Shown one piece after another: positions 41,605 through 50,804 of a DNA stretch of 64,000 nt. The notes below the pieces were generated by a model that saw only the letters and a list, made by a program, of their open reading frames with translations, ran no database searches and had not been told where the DNA came from. Position 1 is the stretch's first letter; every line of letters begins with the position of its first letter. This stretch comes from an uncultured Lachnospiraceae bacterium (GTDB lineage: Bacteria; Bacillota; Clostridia; Lachnospirales; Lachnospiraceae). The position numbers were made by a program, and so were the translations under genes. The DNA lies in the NCBI GenBank assembly GCA_934351835.1, contig CAKRJP010000009.1:44864-108863 (forward strand), read 5' to 3'.

Positions 41605-42819
41605 TTACATTGCTTTGATTCTCTCGATAGCTGCTACAGTATTTTCGAAAGAACCGAATGCTGTCAGTCTGAAATATCCTTCTCCGCTTGGTCCGAATCC
41701 TGATCCCGGAGTTCCTACTACATTTGCTTTTTCTAATAAGAAGTCAAAGAACTCCCATGATGTCATTCCCTTTGGCACCTCCAGCCAGATATATGGTGCA
41801 TTCACTCCACCGGATACATTGTATCCTGCTGCCTTTAATCCTTCAGAAATTACTTTTGCATTGTTCATGTAGTATTCAATCTGTTTCTTAATCTGTGCCT
41901 GTCCTGCCTCTGAATATACAGCTTCTCCGGCTTTCTGTACAATGTACGGTGCTCCGTTGTACTTTGTTCCGTGACGTCTTGCCCAGAGTGAATGTAACAT
42001 AACTTCTCCGTCTTTAAGGTCTTTCGGGATGACTGTTGCACCAAGTCTCACGCCTGTAAATCCTGCATTCTTAGAAAAGCTTCTAAGCTCTATTGCACAT
42101 GTTCTCGCACCCTCGCACTCGTAAATTGTATGCGGAACATCTTCTTCTGAGATATATGCTTCATAGGCAGCATCGTAAATAATGACAGCACCTACTTTAT
42201 TGGCATAATCTACCCACTCCTGAAGCTGTGCTTTTGTAATCGTAGATCCGGTCGGATTGTTTGGGAAACACAGATAAATGATGTCCGGTGTCTCCTTTGG
42301 AAGTTCCGGTGCAAAGTTCGTCTCTTTTGTACAAGGCATGTAGATCACATCGCTCCATGTCTCTGTCTTAGGATCATAAGTTCCTGTACGTCCTGCCATT
42401 ACATTAGTATCTACATATACCGGATATACAGGGTCGCACACTGCAATTTTATTATCTTTAGAGAAAATCTCCTGAATATTTCCGGAATCACATTTTGCGC
42501 CATCTGAAATAAAAATCTCATCAGCCTTAATATCGCACCCTCTTGCCTGGTAATCATTTTTAGCCATGGCACTTCTTAAAAATTCGTATCCCAGATCCGG
42601 TGCATATCCATGGAATGTTTCTGCATGCGCCATCTCTTCTACTGCTCCGTGAAGACTCTCAATAAGAGCAGGTGCCAATGGCTGTGTCACATCACCGATT
42701 CCCAGACGGATAATATTCTTGTCCGGATTTGCATCCTGGAATGCTGCTACCTTCTTTCCAATTGTTGAAAACAAATAACTTCCCGGTAATTTCAGATAAT
42801 CTTGATTTACTTTAAACAT
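41605..42819 (-). CDS. dapL: LL-diaminopimelate aminotransferase
   Basis: The 404-residue class I aminotransferase converts tetrahydrodipicolinate directly to LL-diaminopimelate, replacing the succinylase or acetylase route in lysine and peptidoglycan synthesis. Visible are the family N-terminus NQDYLKLPGSYLFSTIGKKV, YLCFPNNPTGS, the PLP lysine in LRSFSKNAGFTGVRLG and the C-terminal GSGFGPSGEGYFRLTAFG. It is the last gene of the glnA-ANTAR-dapF-dapL run, 49 bases after dapF. Confidence 0.95.
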   Translation of the reverse strand: MFKVNQDYLKLPGSYLFSTIGKKVAAFQDANPDKNIIRLGIGDVTQPLAPALIESLHGAVEEMAHAETFHGYAPDLGYEFLRSAMAKNDYQARGCDIKADEIFISDGAKCDSGNIQEIFSKDNKIAVCDPVYPVYVDTNVMAGRTGTYDPKTETWSDVIYMPCTKETNFAPELPKETPDIIYLCFPNNPTGSTITKAQLQEWVDYANKVGAVIIYDAAYEAYISEEDVPHTIYECEGARTCAIELRSFSKNAGFTGVRLGATVIPKDLKDGEVMLHSLWARRHGTKYNGAPYIVQKAGEAVYSEAGQAQIKKQIEYYMNNAKVISEGLKAAGYNVSGGVNAPYIWLEVPKGMTSWEFFDFLLEKANVVGTPGSGFGPSGEGYFRLTAFGSFENTVAAIERIKAM

Positions 42820-42868
42820 AATCTCTCTCCTTTATATCTTGTAAAATATTATATAAATTATTGTTTGC

Positions 42869-43747
42869 TTAGTTCTTTTGTGAAAGATCTATCTCTCCAT
42901 CAAACACAACCGTAGCCGGTCCTGTCATAAACACATGTCCTGTGGACTCATCCCATTCGATCTGCAGATCACCACCTGCCAATTTCACGGTTACCTCTCT
43001 ATCAGTCAATCCATTTAAAATGCACGAAACCGCTACCGCACATGCTCCAGTCCCACATGCCTGGGTTTCTCCCGAGCCACGCTCCCATACACGCATCTCG
43101 GCAGTCTTTCGATCCGGTACTTTAACAAATTCCGTATTGATCCGCTTAGGGAATCGTATATGATTTTCAAATTTCGGACCAATTTTCTCAATCTCCAGAT
43201 CTTTCAAACTATCAAGTTCTTCCATATATACAATATCGTGAGGATTTCCCATCGATACACCCGTCATATGATATTCCTTGCCATCTACTTCAATCGGTGC
43301 ATCTACGACTGTTCCCGGTTCCCCTGTTCCGGGTTCATACCCTTCCATCACAATCGGGATCTTCTCTGCCTGAAGCTCCGGTTTCCCCATATCTACTTTT
43401 ACCAGAACAACTTTTCCATTTTCCACAGTAAGTTCCAGATATTTGATTCCTGCCAGTGTCTCCACGGAAATCTTCGTCTTATCTGTCAATCCATAGTCAT
43501 ACACATACTTTGCCACGCAACGGATACCATTTCCACACATCTCACCTCTGGAACCATCCGCATTGTACATCTCCATCTCAAAATCAGCCACCTTCGATGG
43601 ATTAATCAGAATCAGTCCATCCGAACCAATTCCCTTGTGTCTGTCACTGACATATTTTGAAACCTCCGCCGGATTTTCAAGATGTTCTTCGAAACCATTC
43701 ACATAGACGTAATCGTTCCCCAAACCGTGCATCTTTGTAAATTTCAT
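42869..43747 (-). CDS. dapF: diaminopimelate epimerase
   Basis: The 292-residue enzyme interconverts LL- and meso-diaminopimelate, the step after DapL. Both catalytic cysteines are present, in EMCGNGIRC and TQACGTGACA, along with MHGLGNDYVYV at the N-terminus. It lies 44 bases after the ANTAR gene. Pairing with dapL supplies cell-wall precursor from the same transcript as glutamine synthesis. Confidence 0.97.
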   Translation of the reverse strand: MKFTKMHGLGNDYVYVNGFEEHLENPAEVSKYVSDRHKGIGSDGLILINPSKVADFEMEMYNADGSRGEMCGNGIRCVAKYVYDYGLTDKTKISVETLAGIKYLELTVENGKVVLVKVDMGKPELQAEKIPIVMEGYEPGTGEPGTVVDAPIEVDGKEYHMTGVSMGNPHDIVYMEELDSLKDLEIEKIGPKFENHIRFPKRINTEFVKVPDRKTAEMRVWERGSGETQACGTGACAVAVSCILNGLTDREVTVKLAGGDLQIEWDESTGHVFMTGPATVVFDGEIDLSQKN

Positions 43748-43791
43748 ATGAATATTTCTCCTCTTCTTTTATTCTCTTTTATCCTCAATTG

Positions 43792-44340
43792 CTATTCAGC
43801 CATGATACTCAGCACCATCTCTGCTGTTTCAACCATATTCGTACCACTGTCCATGCTGCTCTTTTGAAGGTATCTGTGCGCCTCCGCCTCAGACATATTG
43901 TTTCGATCCATCAACAAAAGTTTTGCCTTCTTAATCAACTCCTGCTGTTCCGGATTTCGATTTTTCTGCTCCAGTTTTTTCTTTTTACGACGTCTGGATA
44001 TCGTTCGAAGCATCATATCCATCGTATTCATGAGATCATACACCTTAATCGGCATTGATAATCCCATTACACCATTCGCATCCCCATTCTGCCATTTATC
44101 TTTCGATGCGATCAATAGTATCTCAAAGCTATCCGGCAGATATTCTCTCAGATCGGTATACATCATGTCCTTTAACTTATAACCACAAACAACGATTCCT
44201 TCATCCAGTGCATCCGCATAGTGAATCGCCTGAGCTCCCGTTGTACAAACCCCGGAAACCGTCATTCCTCCACGCGTTAAGAGGTTACGTATATTGGTTG
44301 CATTATCCTTATTTGGAAATACCACTATAATACCAACCAA
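43792..44340 (-). CDS. ANTAR-domain RNA-binding antiterminator
   Basis: The 182-residue protein has a degenerate receiver-like N-terminal domain (VFPNKDNATNIRNLLTRGGM), a basic linker (SRRRKKKK) and a C-terminal ANTAR three-helix domain (QELIKKAKLLLMDRNNMSEA, EAHRYLQKSS). ANTAR proteins bind paired RNA hairpins to prevent termination and in Firmicutes often sit beside glnA. The usual phospho-acceptor region has no clear Asp pair, so control may be by ligand or a partner kinase. Confidence 0.9.
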   Translation of the reverse strand: MVGIIVVFPNKDNATNIRNLLTRGGMTVSGVCTTGAQAIHYADALDEGIVVCGYKLKDMMYTDLREYLPDSFEILLIASKDKWQNGDANGVMGLSMPIKVYDLMNTMDMMLRTISRRRKKKKLEQKNRNPEQQELIKKAKLLLMDRNNMSEAEAHRYLQKSSMDSGTNMVETAEMVLSIMAE

Positions 44341-44358
44341 ACCGACACCTCCTGTATT

Positions 44359-45693
44359 TTAAATCAAATGTAAGTACTTGTTAAGTTCCCATTCTGTTAC
44401 CTGACTGCGATACTCATCAAATTCCTTTGCTTTTGCCTTTATATATTTTCTGGACAAATCTTTTCCAAGAACTTTCTGGATCAGCATATCTTTTTTAAAT
44501 TCTTTTGCCGCTTCATGAAGACTTCCCGGCAATGCTTCTATACCGGCATCCAGACGCTCTTTTTCTGTCATCTTATAAATATTGCGATCTACACTCTTCG
44601 GCGGCATAATCTCGTTCTTAATTCCATCAAGACCGGCTGCAAGGCATACTGCCAGGGCCAGATATGGATTGGCCGAAGGGTCCGGGCTTCGAAGTTCTAC
44701 TCTGGTCCACTCTCCCCTGCTGCTCGGGATTCGGATCAGTGGTGAACGATTCTTTAATGACCAGGCAATATATACCGGAGCTTCATATCCCGGTGTCAGA
44801 CGCTTATACGAATTTACGATTGGATTTGTGATAAATGTAATGGCCTTCATATGGCGCATAATACCGCCAATAAAATAATATGCTTCTTTACTCAGTCCAT
44901 TCTCATCTTTTTTGTCCTGGAAAATATTAATGCCATCTCTGCTGAGAGACATATTAATATGCATACCCGAACCATTGATTCCCTGTTTTGGCTTCGGCAT
45001 AAAGGTTGCATGCAGGCCGTGACGTTTTGCGATCGTCTTAACGACCAGTTTGAAGGTCATGATATTATCAGCAGTCTCCAGAGCCTCCCCGTAGCGGAAG
45101 TCAATTTCATGCTGAGCCGCAGCAGCTTCATGATGAGAGGCTTCTACCTCAAATCCCATATCTTCTAATGTAAGAACCATATCACGCCTTGCATTCTCCC
45201 CCAGATCTAACGGTCCCAGATCAAAGTATCCTGCCTTTTCATGAGATAGCGTCGTCGGAAGTCCATCATCATCGGTGTGGAACAAAAAGAACTCACACTC
45301 CGGTCCTACATTGAATTCATATCCCAATTCACTTGCTTCTTCCAGTACTTTTTTCAAAATATATCTTGGATCACTCTCAAATGGCGTATGATCGGTTTTG
45401 TAGACGTCGCAGATCAGTCTTGCCACTTTTCCCTGTTGTGGCCGCCATGGAAAAATTTCAAAACTATCCAGATCCGGATACAGGTACATATCTGAATCTT
45501 CTACTCTCGCAAATCCTTCAATTGCAGAACCATCAAACATAATCTCATGATTCAAAGCATGCTCTAACTGGCTTGGTGTGATCGCCACATTTTTTAATGT
45601 TCCATAAATATCTGTAAATTGAAGTCTGATAAAACCGACATCTTCTTCCTCCACCATCTTCAAGATATCTTTTCTTGTATAATTTTTTCCCAT
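44359..45693 (-). CDS. glnA: glutamine synthetase type I
   Basis: The 444-residue enzyme makes glutamine from glutamate, ammonia and ATP. Signature segments: FTDIYGTLKNVAI, FDGSAIEGFARVEDSDM, FLFHTDDDG, KPKQGINGSGMHINMSLS and RSPLIRIPSSRGEWTRVELRSP (shown in part; the adenylylation-site region of type I-beta enzymes is absent). The length fits the Firmicute GSI-alpha form, regulated by feedback and transcription. It heads the operon with the ANTAR regulator 18 bases downstream. Confidence 0.97.
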   Translation of the reverse strand: MGKNYTRKDILKMVEEEDVGFIRLQFTDIYGTLKNVAITPSQLEHALNHEIMFDGSAIEGFARVEDSDMYLYPDLDSFEIFPWRPQQGKVARLICDVYKTDHTPFESDPRYILKKVLEEASELGYEFNVGPECEFFLFHTDDDGLPTTLSHEKAGYFDLGPLDLGENARRDMVLTLEDMGFEVEASHHEAAAAQHEIDFRYGEALETADNIMTFKLVVKTIAKRHGLHATFMPKPKQGINGSGMHINMSLSRDGINIFQDKKDENGLSKEAYYFIGGIMRHMKAITFITNPIVNSYKRLTPGYEAPVYIAWSLKNRSPLIRIPSSRGEWTRVELRSPDPSANPYLALAVCLAAGLDGIKNEIMPPKSVDRNIYKMTEKERLDAGIEALPGSLHEAAKEFKKDMLIQKVLGKDLSRKYIKAKAKEFDEYRSQVTEWELNKYLHLI

Positions 45694-45737
45694 ATTTCCT
45701 CCTGTATAAAAGAATCTACTATAATATAAAAATGGGC

Positions 45738-45775
45738 GTTCTCATACCCTGAAATATGAAAACGCCATTGTTTTA
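45738..45775 (-). terminator. intrinsic terminator or attenuator upstream of glnA
   Basis: On the minus strand GGCGTTTTCATA and TATGAGAACGCC form a 12-bp stem with an eight-base loop, followed by CATTTTTATATT, 40-45 bases before the glnA start. It separates the upstream small gene from glnA. Given the downstream ANTAR gene, it could be an antitermination target, although its loop does not show the classic ANTAR hexaloop. Confidence 0.8.
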
Positions 45776-45789
45776 CCCTTATATCTTCT

Positions 45790-46041
45790 CTATTCTTCTT
45801 CAAATTCACATGGCGCTTCATAAATATCGCCATTACCATTACCGTTATTGCTTCCGATCGCAATACTTCTCTTCTTTGCATATCTGGAACCTTTCATCAT
45901 TCCAAACAATATACAGCACAGAATCACCAGCACCTTCTCAGCAACCGACCAGTCTCTGTGGAAGAATGCACTGAGGTCTTTGGCAACATCTGATGCCTTC
46001 TCTCCTGCAATATCAAGAAAATCCCATATCATTGCTAACAT
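45790..46041 (-). CDS. small membrane protein of unknown function
   Basis: The 83-residue protein has one membrane helix (VAEKVLVILCCILFGMMKG, about residues 33-51), an amphipathic N-terminus and a polar Asn/Gly/Glu tail. A purine-rich GGAGGG lies before the ATG. It precedes glnA but is separated from it by the hairpin, and I recognise no family. Confidence 0.65.
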   Translation of the reverse strand: MLAMIWDFLDIAGEKASDVAKDLSAFFHRDWSVAEKVLVILCCILFGMMKGSRYAKKRSIAIGSNNGNGNGDIYEAPCEFEEE

Positions 46042-46215
46042 ATTCCGCCCTCCTTCTTTCTTCTAATTCAGAATTTTGGCTATTTCTGCTCCTTATTATA
46101 TGTCATAAATCCGTAAAAAGAAAGTAGTGGATTGAAAAAAACACTTTATTTTGCTAAAATATTGCTATTAGAATTTTTGAAACCCTACAATTTCGATATA
46201 GAAAGGCAGTGTATT

Positions 46216-46860
46216 ATGGGACAAGCAATACCGATCGAAACCAGCGCCCGTCACGTGCATGTCAGCCGTGAGGACTTTGAAATATTATTTGGAAAAGATA
46301 AAGAACTGACATTTAAGAAAGCGCTCAGTCAACCCGGACAATTTGCCAGTAACGAAAAAGTTGTTGTCCAAGGGACAAAAGGATCTTTTGAAAAGGTCTC
46401 TATCCTTGGTCCTTTTCGTAATGAGACCCAGGTAGAAATCTCCATGACAGATTCCCGCAAGATTGGAATCCCCGGTATGATCCGCCAGTCCGGTGATACA
46501 GAAGGGACTCCCGGATGTACTTTAATCGGTCCTGCAGGAACAATCAAACTTGACCACGGCGTCATTGTTGCAAAACGCCACATCCATATGAATCCTGTAC
46601 AGGCAGTACAGCTCCGTGTCCGTGACAACGACAACGTCTTTGTCATTACTGAAAGCTATGAACGTTCTCTGATTTTTTCAGATGTCATCGTTCGTGTCAG
46701 TCCGAGTTATGACCTTGCCATGCATGTAGATACTGATGAAGCAAATGCTTTTGCCAGCGAGAATAATCCTACCGGAACGATTCTGAAATTGTTTGATGGC
46801 AAAACTTACAATCTGCAAAAATGGGCAGAAGAATTGCAAAGCGGTATCCGCAGGATGTGA
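46216..46860 (+). CDS. pduL: phosphate propanoyltransferase (PduL family)
   Basis: The 214-residue enzyme moves acyl groups between CoA and phosphate, serving as a phosphotransacetylase or phosphotransbutyrylase-like step ahead of acetate kinase. Zinc-binding histidines appear in SARHVHVSREDFE and AKRHIHMNP, and the two PduL domains are both present. Start 46216 is used because AAAGG lies about 10 bases upstream; the longer frame from 46132 has no homologous content. No microcompartment genes are near, so it is likely the housekeeping enzyme. Confidence 0.92.
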   Translation: MGQAIPIETSARHVHVSREDFEILFGKDKELTFKKALSQPGQFASNEKVVVQGTKGSFEKVSILGPFRNETQVEISMTDSRKIGIPGMIRQSGDTEGTPGCTLIGPAGTIKLDHGVIVAKRHIHMNPVQAVQLRVRDNDNVFVITESYERSLIFSDVIVRVSPSYDLAMHVDTDEANAFASENNPTGTILKLFDGKTYNLQKWAEELQSGIRRM

Positions 46861-46886
46861 TCTTGCCCACATTCCGGTTATATATT

Positions 46887-46907
46887 CATCTGTATTTATC
46901 AGATGTC
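46887..46907. terminator. hairpin between convergent genes
   Basis: CATCTG and CAGATG pair around TATTTAT between pduL and the deacetylase-like gene. It lacks a strong T-run, so it is a weak candidate. Confidence 0.35.
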
Positions 46908-46913
46908 TTATAT

Positions 46914-47675
46914 CTATATCCCATCAGGTATCTGTCTGCCAGTTACATCCAGATGATACGGTTCTTCGTAAAGCATCTGCGATACTGGCACGAACTGATA
47001 CCCTTTTTCTTCTAATTTCCCCAACAATACATCCAAAGCCTCTTTTGTATATTTTGCATTTGTATGGCACAGAATGATCGCACCGCTTTTCAGGTTTTTA
47101 TTTTCCAGAACCTCTTTTATGATTTCATCCGCCCCATAATCCTTCCAGTCCTTACTGTCCACCGACCACTGTATCGGTGTATACCCCTGATCTGTCACAC
47201 TTTTAATAACAGCATCATCATATGCTCCATAGGGCATGCGAAATACTTTCATCTCTAACCCGGTCATTTCTTTTATCATTGTGTGCGTATCCCTGATTTC
47301 TCTTTTTTGCTCTTCTTCCGATAATTGCATCATATTTCTATGATCCCAACTTAAATTTCCAATTTCATGACCTGCTTCCACAATTTTTTTCAATTCCTCC
47401 TGATGCTTCTTTCCCCATTCCCCCGTAATAAAGAATACAACTTTGCACGAATGATCCTCCAGCACTTCCAGAATTTGATTCAAATAGGTAGTATTCCACG
47501 CCGTATTGAAAGTAAGCGCCAGTTCCTTTTCTTTCGTCTCTACCGAACAGATCGGAAGCTCTTTTCCATTCACATTCTTTGATACTGTAACATATTCAGA
47601 TAAATAGTAAAACGAGCAGCTAAGCAGAAACAGCAGACCCAATCCTGCTGTGATATATTTTTTCCAACATCTCAT
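46914..47675 (-). CDS. polysaccharide deacetylase-fold protein (PdaB-like) with altered active site
   Basis: The 253-residue protein has an N-terminal membrane anchor (about residues 9-25) and a NodB-fold domain. In active carbohydrate esterase family 4 enzymes motif 1 is TFDDGP, motif 2 is H(S/T)xxH. Here motif 1 reads LTFNTAWNTTY and motif 2 GNLSWDH, so the catalytic Asp pair and one zinc His are lost. Motif 3, FRMPYGAYDD, is kept. B. subtilis PdaB, needed for spore maintenance, also has a divergent motif 1. It is likely a cell-surface protein with structural or altered activity. Confidence 0.85.
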   Translation of the reverse strand: MRCWKKYITAGLGLLFLLSCSFYYLSEYVTVSKNVNGKELPICSVETKEKELALTFNTAWNTTYLNQILEVLEDHSCKVVFFITGEWGKKHQEELKKIVEAGHEIGNLSWDHRNMMQLSEEEQKREIRDTHTMIKEMTGLEMKVFRMPYGAYDDAVIKSVTDQGYTPIQWSVDSKDWKDYGADEIIKEVLENKNLKSGAIILCHTNAKYTKEALDVLLGKLEEKGYQFVPVSQMLYEEPYHLDVTGRQIPDGI

Positions 47676-47730
47676 TGCGAACTCCGCCCTTATCGCTTCT
47701 TAATATTAAATATATGTACGTAAATACAAA

Positions 47731-47763
47731 AAAATCCGCGATAGAAATCTATCACGGATTCTT
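47731..47763 (-). terminator. terminator after the ferredoxin gene
   Basis: On the minus strand AATCCGTGATAG and CTATCGCGGATT pair around ATTT and are followed by six Ts. Confidence 0.92.
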
Positions 47764-47786
47764 ATGTAATATTATTTAATCACTGA

Positions 47787-47957
47787 TTACTCTACAGTAA
47801 TTGCTCCTGATGGACAGGCACCTTCGCATGCTCCACAAGAAATGCAAGCATCTGCATCAACTACAAACTGAGTATCTCCAGCGCTGATTGCTCCAACTGG
47901 GCAAGATCCCTCGCATGCTCCACACATTACACATGTATCATTAATTTTTGCTGCCAT
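47787..47957 (-). CDS. 2[4Fe-4S] ferredoxin
   Basis: A 56-residue clostridial-type ferredoxin with two full cluster motifs, CVMCGACEGSCP and CISCGACEGACP, and the usual internal symmetry. GGAGG lies 8-9 bases before the ATG (AGGTAACTT spacing). It carries low-potential electrons and is the natural partner of the por complex and double-cubane activase encoded elsewhere in the window. It is monocistronic with its own terminator. Confidence 0.96.
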   Translation of the reverse strand: MAAKINDTCVMCGACEGSCPVGAISAGDTQFVVDADACISCGACEGACPSGAITVE

Positions 47958-48104
47958 AGTAAGTTACCTCCTTAAATAATTTATGCGTTTCTATTAATAT
48001 ACACCAAAACGCTGAATTTGTACACAAAAATTTCAATCTTCTATACAACAAATTTTATCAACAGTAAATGCAAATCATTTTCAAAATTCAGTTGCGTATT
48101 GTTG

Positions 48105-49433
48105 CTATTGTTTCTCAATAAAAACCATTTCCATCCGAGTACCTTCTCCCGGTTTACTCTGCACATGGATTTCCGCATTATGAAGGATCGCTCCATGCTT
48201 TACAATCGACAGACCAAGCCCTGTTCCTCCGGTCTCTTTCGAATGGCTCTTATCTACCCGGTAAAAACGCTCAAAGATACGTTCCTGGGACTCTTCCGGG
48301 ATACCTATACCGGTATCTGTCACAATCACCTTCTTTCCCTGCAAGGTATCGCCAACCCACACTTCTACTTTACCGTCATTTTTGTTATATTTAATTGCAT
48401 TTTCGCAGATGTTATAAATCATCTCATCCAACACCTGACGCACCCCGTGGATTTTTACCGGCTCGCCGATGACCGACATATGCACATTCTTCGCATTAAG
48501 CTGCGGAGACAGCCGGGTACAGATTTCTCTGGTTAGCTGATAGAGATCCACATCTTCTCGTTCCAGTTCAATCTTGTCCTCATCCAGCTTCGATAATTTT
48601 ATAATATCTTCGACCAATGTAATCAGCCGTCGTGCTTCCTGATAGATCCTGTCACTGAATCTCGGAATATCCTCCGGTTTCACCAGTCCGTTCTTCATGA
48701 TCTCAGCATATCCCGATATGGAAGTCAGTGGTGTCTTAAGTTCATGAGATACATTTGCGGAAAATTCTTTTCGCATATCTGCAATTGCATCTTTTTCTTT
48801 ATTCTGCTGATCAATACGTTCCAGAAGAGGATTCAATTCCTCATACACCTCATGGTTCTGCAGTGGTTCATTTAGATCCAGCTCATTGATGGGCCGGATC
48901 AGACGAGATACCTGCCATTTTGCAAACAGCCATGCAAACAACAACATTACCACTGCAATCACACCCATAGATGGTAATATCATGAGTGCCGTCCGGCTGA
49001 TCGTATCCATCGTCTTGGAAACTCTCAAGATCTTACCGTCCGGAAGTTTCTCCGCATAATAGAACATCTCTTTCCCCACAGTATTTGACTGACGGATATC
49101 CTGACCGCTGCCGGTCCTCATCGCCGCCTTTACTTCCGGCCGGTCTTTATGATTTTCAAGTACAGTTTTTCCATTTTCTGCTGAATCGTACTCAACAATC
49201 CCCTGTTCATCAATCAATGTAATTCTGGTATTCTTCTCCACGCTGTCCAGAACTTCCATATAAGACTCCCCGGACACTTCTATAGCCGCATAAATATATC
49301 CTGCCTCCTGGCGGATCTGCGTCTCCATGATTTTCATTGTATGACGATACAAAACCAGTGTCGTAATCGCATACGCAATCAACAAAGTCGTCGTAATGAC
49401 CAGTATCATACTGTGTTGGATCTTTTTTCTCAT
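48105..49433 (-). CDS. phoR: phosphate-sensing histidine kinase
   Basis: The 442-residue sensor kinase has two membrane helices (about residues 9-29 and 150-172) flanking an extracytoplasmic domain, then HAMP, the phospho-acceptor segment FSANVSHELKTPLTSISGYA and an ATPase domain (NICENAIKYNKNDG, DTGIGIPEESQERIFERFYR, GGTGLGLSIVKH). It follows phoB and closes the phosphate operon. Signal input likely comes through PhoU and the Pst transporter. Confidence 0.92.
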   Translation of the reverse strand: MRKKIQHSMILVITTTLLIAYAITTLVLYRHTMKIMETQIRQEAGYIYAAIEVSGESYMEVLDSVEKNTRITLIDEQGIVEYDSAENGKTVLENHKDRPEVKAAMRTGSGQDIRQSNTVGKEMFYYAEKLPDGKILRVSKTMDTISRTALMILPSMGVIAVVMLLFAWLFAKWQVSRLIRPINELDLNEPLQNHEVYEELNPLLERIDQQNKEKDAIADMRKEFSANVSHELKTPLTSISGYAEIMKNGLVKPEDIPRFSDRIYQEARRLITLVEDIIKLSKLDEDKIELEREDVDLYQLTREICTRLSPQLNAKNVHMSVIGEPVKIHGVRQVLDEMIYNICENAIKYNKNDGKVEVWVGDTLQGKKVIVTDTGIGIPEESQERIFERFYRVDKSHSKETGGTGLGLSIVKHGAILHNAEIHVQSKPGEGTRMEMVFIEKQ

Positions 49434-49479
49434 CTATCTGCTCCTCATGGTCTACATTTTTCAAATGGCCTGCCGCCTT

Positions 49480-50151
49480 CTAGCTCATACGATAACCTAC
49501 TCCTCTGACTGTCTCGATACATTCCCCGTAATTTCCAAGTTTTTGTCTGAGTGTCCGCACATGAACATCTACTGTTCTGGTCTCTCCGTCAAAATCATAT
49601 CCCCAGATATCTTCTAAAAGCTGATCTCTGGTCAATACCATGTTCGGATTCTTTATCAGACGCTTTAACAATTCATATTCTTTCAATGTAAGCTGTACGA
49701 CTTCTCCACCGGCGGTCACTTCATGCTTGCCCGTATTCATCTGGATTTCTCCATAAGAAAGCATATGTTCCTCCTGATTTTCTTTCTTCTGGCTTCGTCT
49801 GAGTACCGCCTTGATTCTTGAAACCAGTTCCATCATACCGAAAGGCTTCGTCACATAGTCATCTGCACCGGCATCCAGCCCCATGACCTTATCATACTCC
49901 GCGCCTTTTGCAGTCACCATGATAACCGGAATATCTTTTGTCCTGGAAGAATCTTTTAATCTCTTAAGAATCTGCATCCCATCCTCGCCCGGGAGCATAA
50001 TATCAAGCAAAACAAGCTCTGGCACTTCCTGTGCCAAAGCTTCTTCGAACAGCTTGCCATCTTCAAATCCACGTGCGTGAAATCCTGTACTTTCCAATGT
50101 GTACACTACAAGTTCTCTGATACTACTGTCATCTTCTACACAATAAATCAT
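49480..50151 (-). CDS. phoB: phosphate regulon response regulator
   Basis: The 223-residue regulator has a receiver domain (phospho-acceptor Asp in LVLLDIMLPGEDG, Lys in VTKPF) and an OmpR/PhoB winged-helix domain (LTLKEYELLKRLIKNP, TVDVHVRTLRQKLG). It overlaps the phoU stop by 4 bases. It would activate the pst operon in low phosphate. Confidence 0.93.
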   Translation of the reverse strand: MIYCVEDDSSIRELVVYTLESTGFHARGFEDGKLFEEALAQEVPELVLLDIMLPGEDGMQILKRLKDSSRTKDIPVIMVTAKGAEYDKVMGLDAGADDYVTKPFGMMELVSRIKAVLRRSQKKENQEEHMLSYGEIQMNTGKHEVTAGGEVVQLTLKEYELLKRLIKNPNMVLTRDQLLEDIWGYDFDGETRTVDVHVRTLRQKLGNYGECIETVRGVGYRMS

Positions 50152-50801
50152 ACTTTTTCTCCTTTATGCACGCCAGTAATGGAGAATTCTACCCACTCTG
50201 CAATGTTCGTTGCGTGGTCTGCAATTCTCTCCAGATACTTAGCCACCATAATCAGATCTATCGCATGTCTTCCGCCTTCTCCTTTGTTACTGTAAATAAA
50301 CTGGATCAGATCTTTTTTATTCTCTTCAAACAATTCATCTACAATATCATCATCCTTGATCACCTGCCAAGACAATGCCAGATCTTTATTTACATATGCT
50401 ACAATACTGTCATGCACCATCTTGGACGCAGCCTCTGACATCTTCACGATCGTCGGTATTTCCAATGTCTCTGATTTGTTCTCTGAAACAATAATCTCTG
50501 CAATATCTGCTGCCTGGTCTCCGATACGTTCCATATCTGTGATCATTTTTAATGCTGCAGAAATCTGTCTTAAATCTCTTGCCACCGGCTGCTGCTGAAG
50601 TAATAACTTCAAACATAAACTCTCGATATCTTTCTCCAGCTGATCCACCTGTGTATCTGAATCCATGACCTCTTTTGCCAGTTCCTGGTCCCCATTCTTC
50701 AGTGCATTCGTCGCTTTATTAATCGCTGTTTCACATAATTCGCCCATCTGAATCAGTTCCTCGCTGAGCTGTTCCAGCTGCATATCAAACTTATTACGCA
50801 T
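50148..50801 (-). CDS. phoU: phosphate signalling regulator PhoU
   Basis: The 217-residue protein has two three-helix PhoU repeats with the metal-binding acidic pattern (DMERIGDQAADIAE and YLERIADHATNIAEW). It links the Pst transporter to PhoR and represses the kinase when phosphate is plentiful. It begins 3 bases after pstB. Confidence 0.96.
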   Translation of the reverse strand: MRNKFDMQLEQLSEELIQMGELCETAINKATNALKNGDQELAKEVMDSDTQVDQLEKDIESLCLKLLLQQQPVARDLRQISAALKMITDMERIGDQAADIAEIIVSENKSETLEIPTIVKMSEAASKMVHDSIVAYVNKDLALSWQVIKDDDIVDELFEENKKDLIQFIYSNKGEGGRHAIDLIMVAKYLERIADHATNIAEWVEFSITGVHKGEKV

Positions 50802-50804
50802 ATC

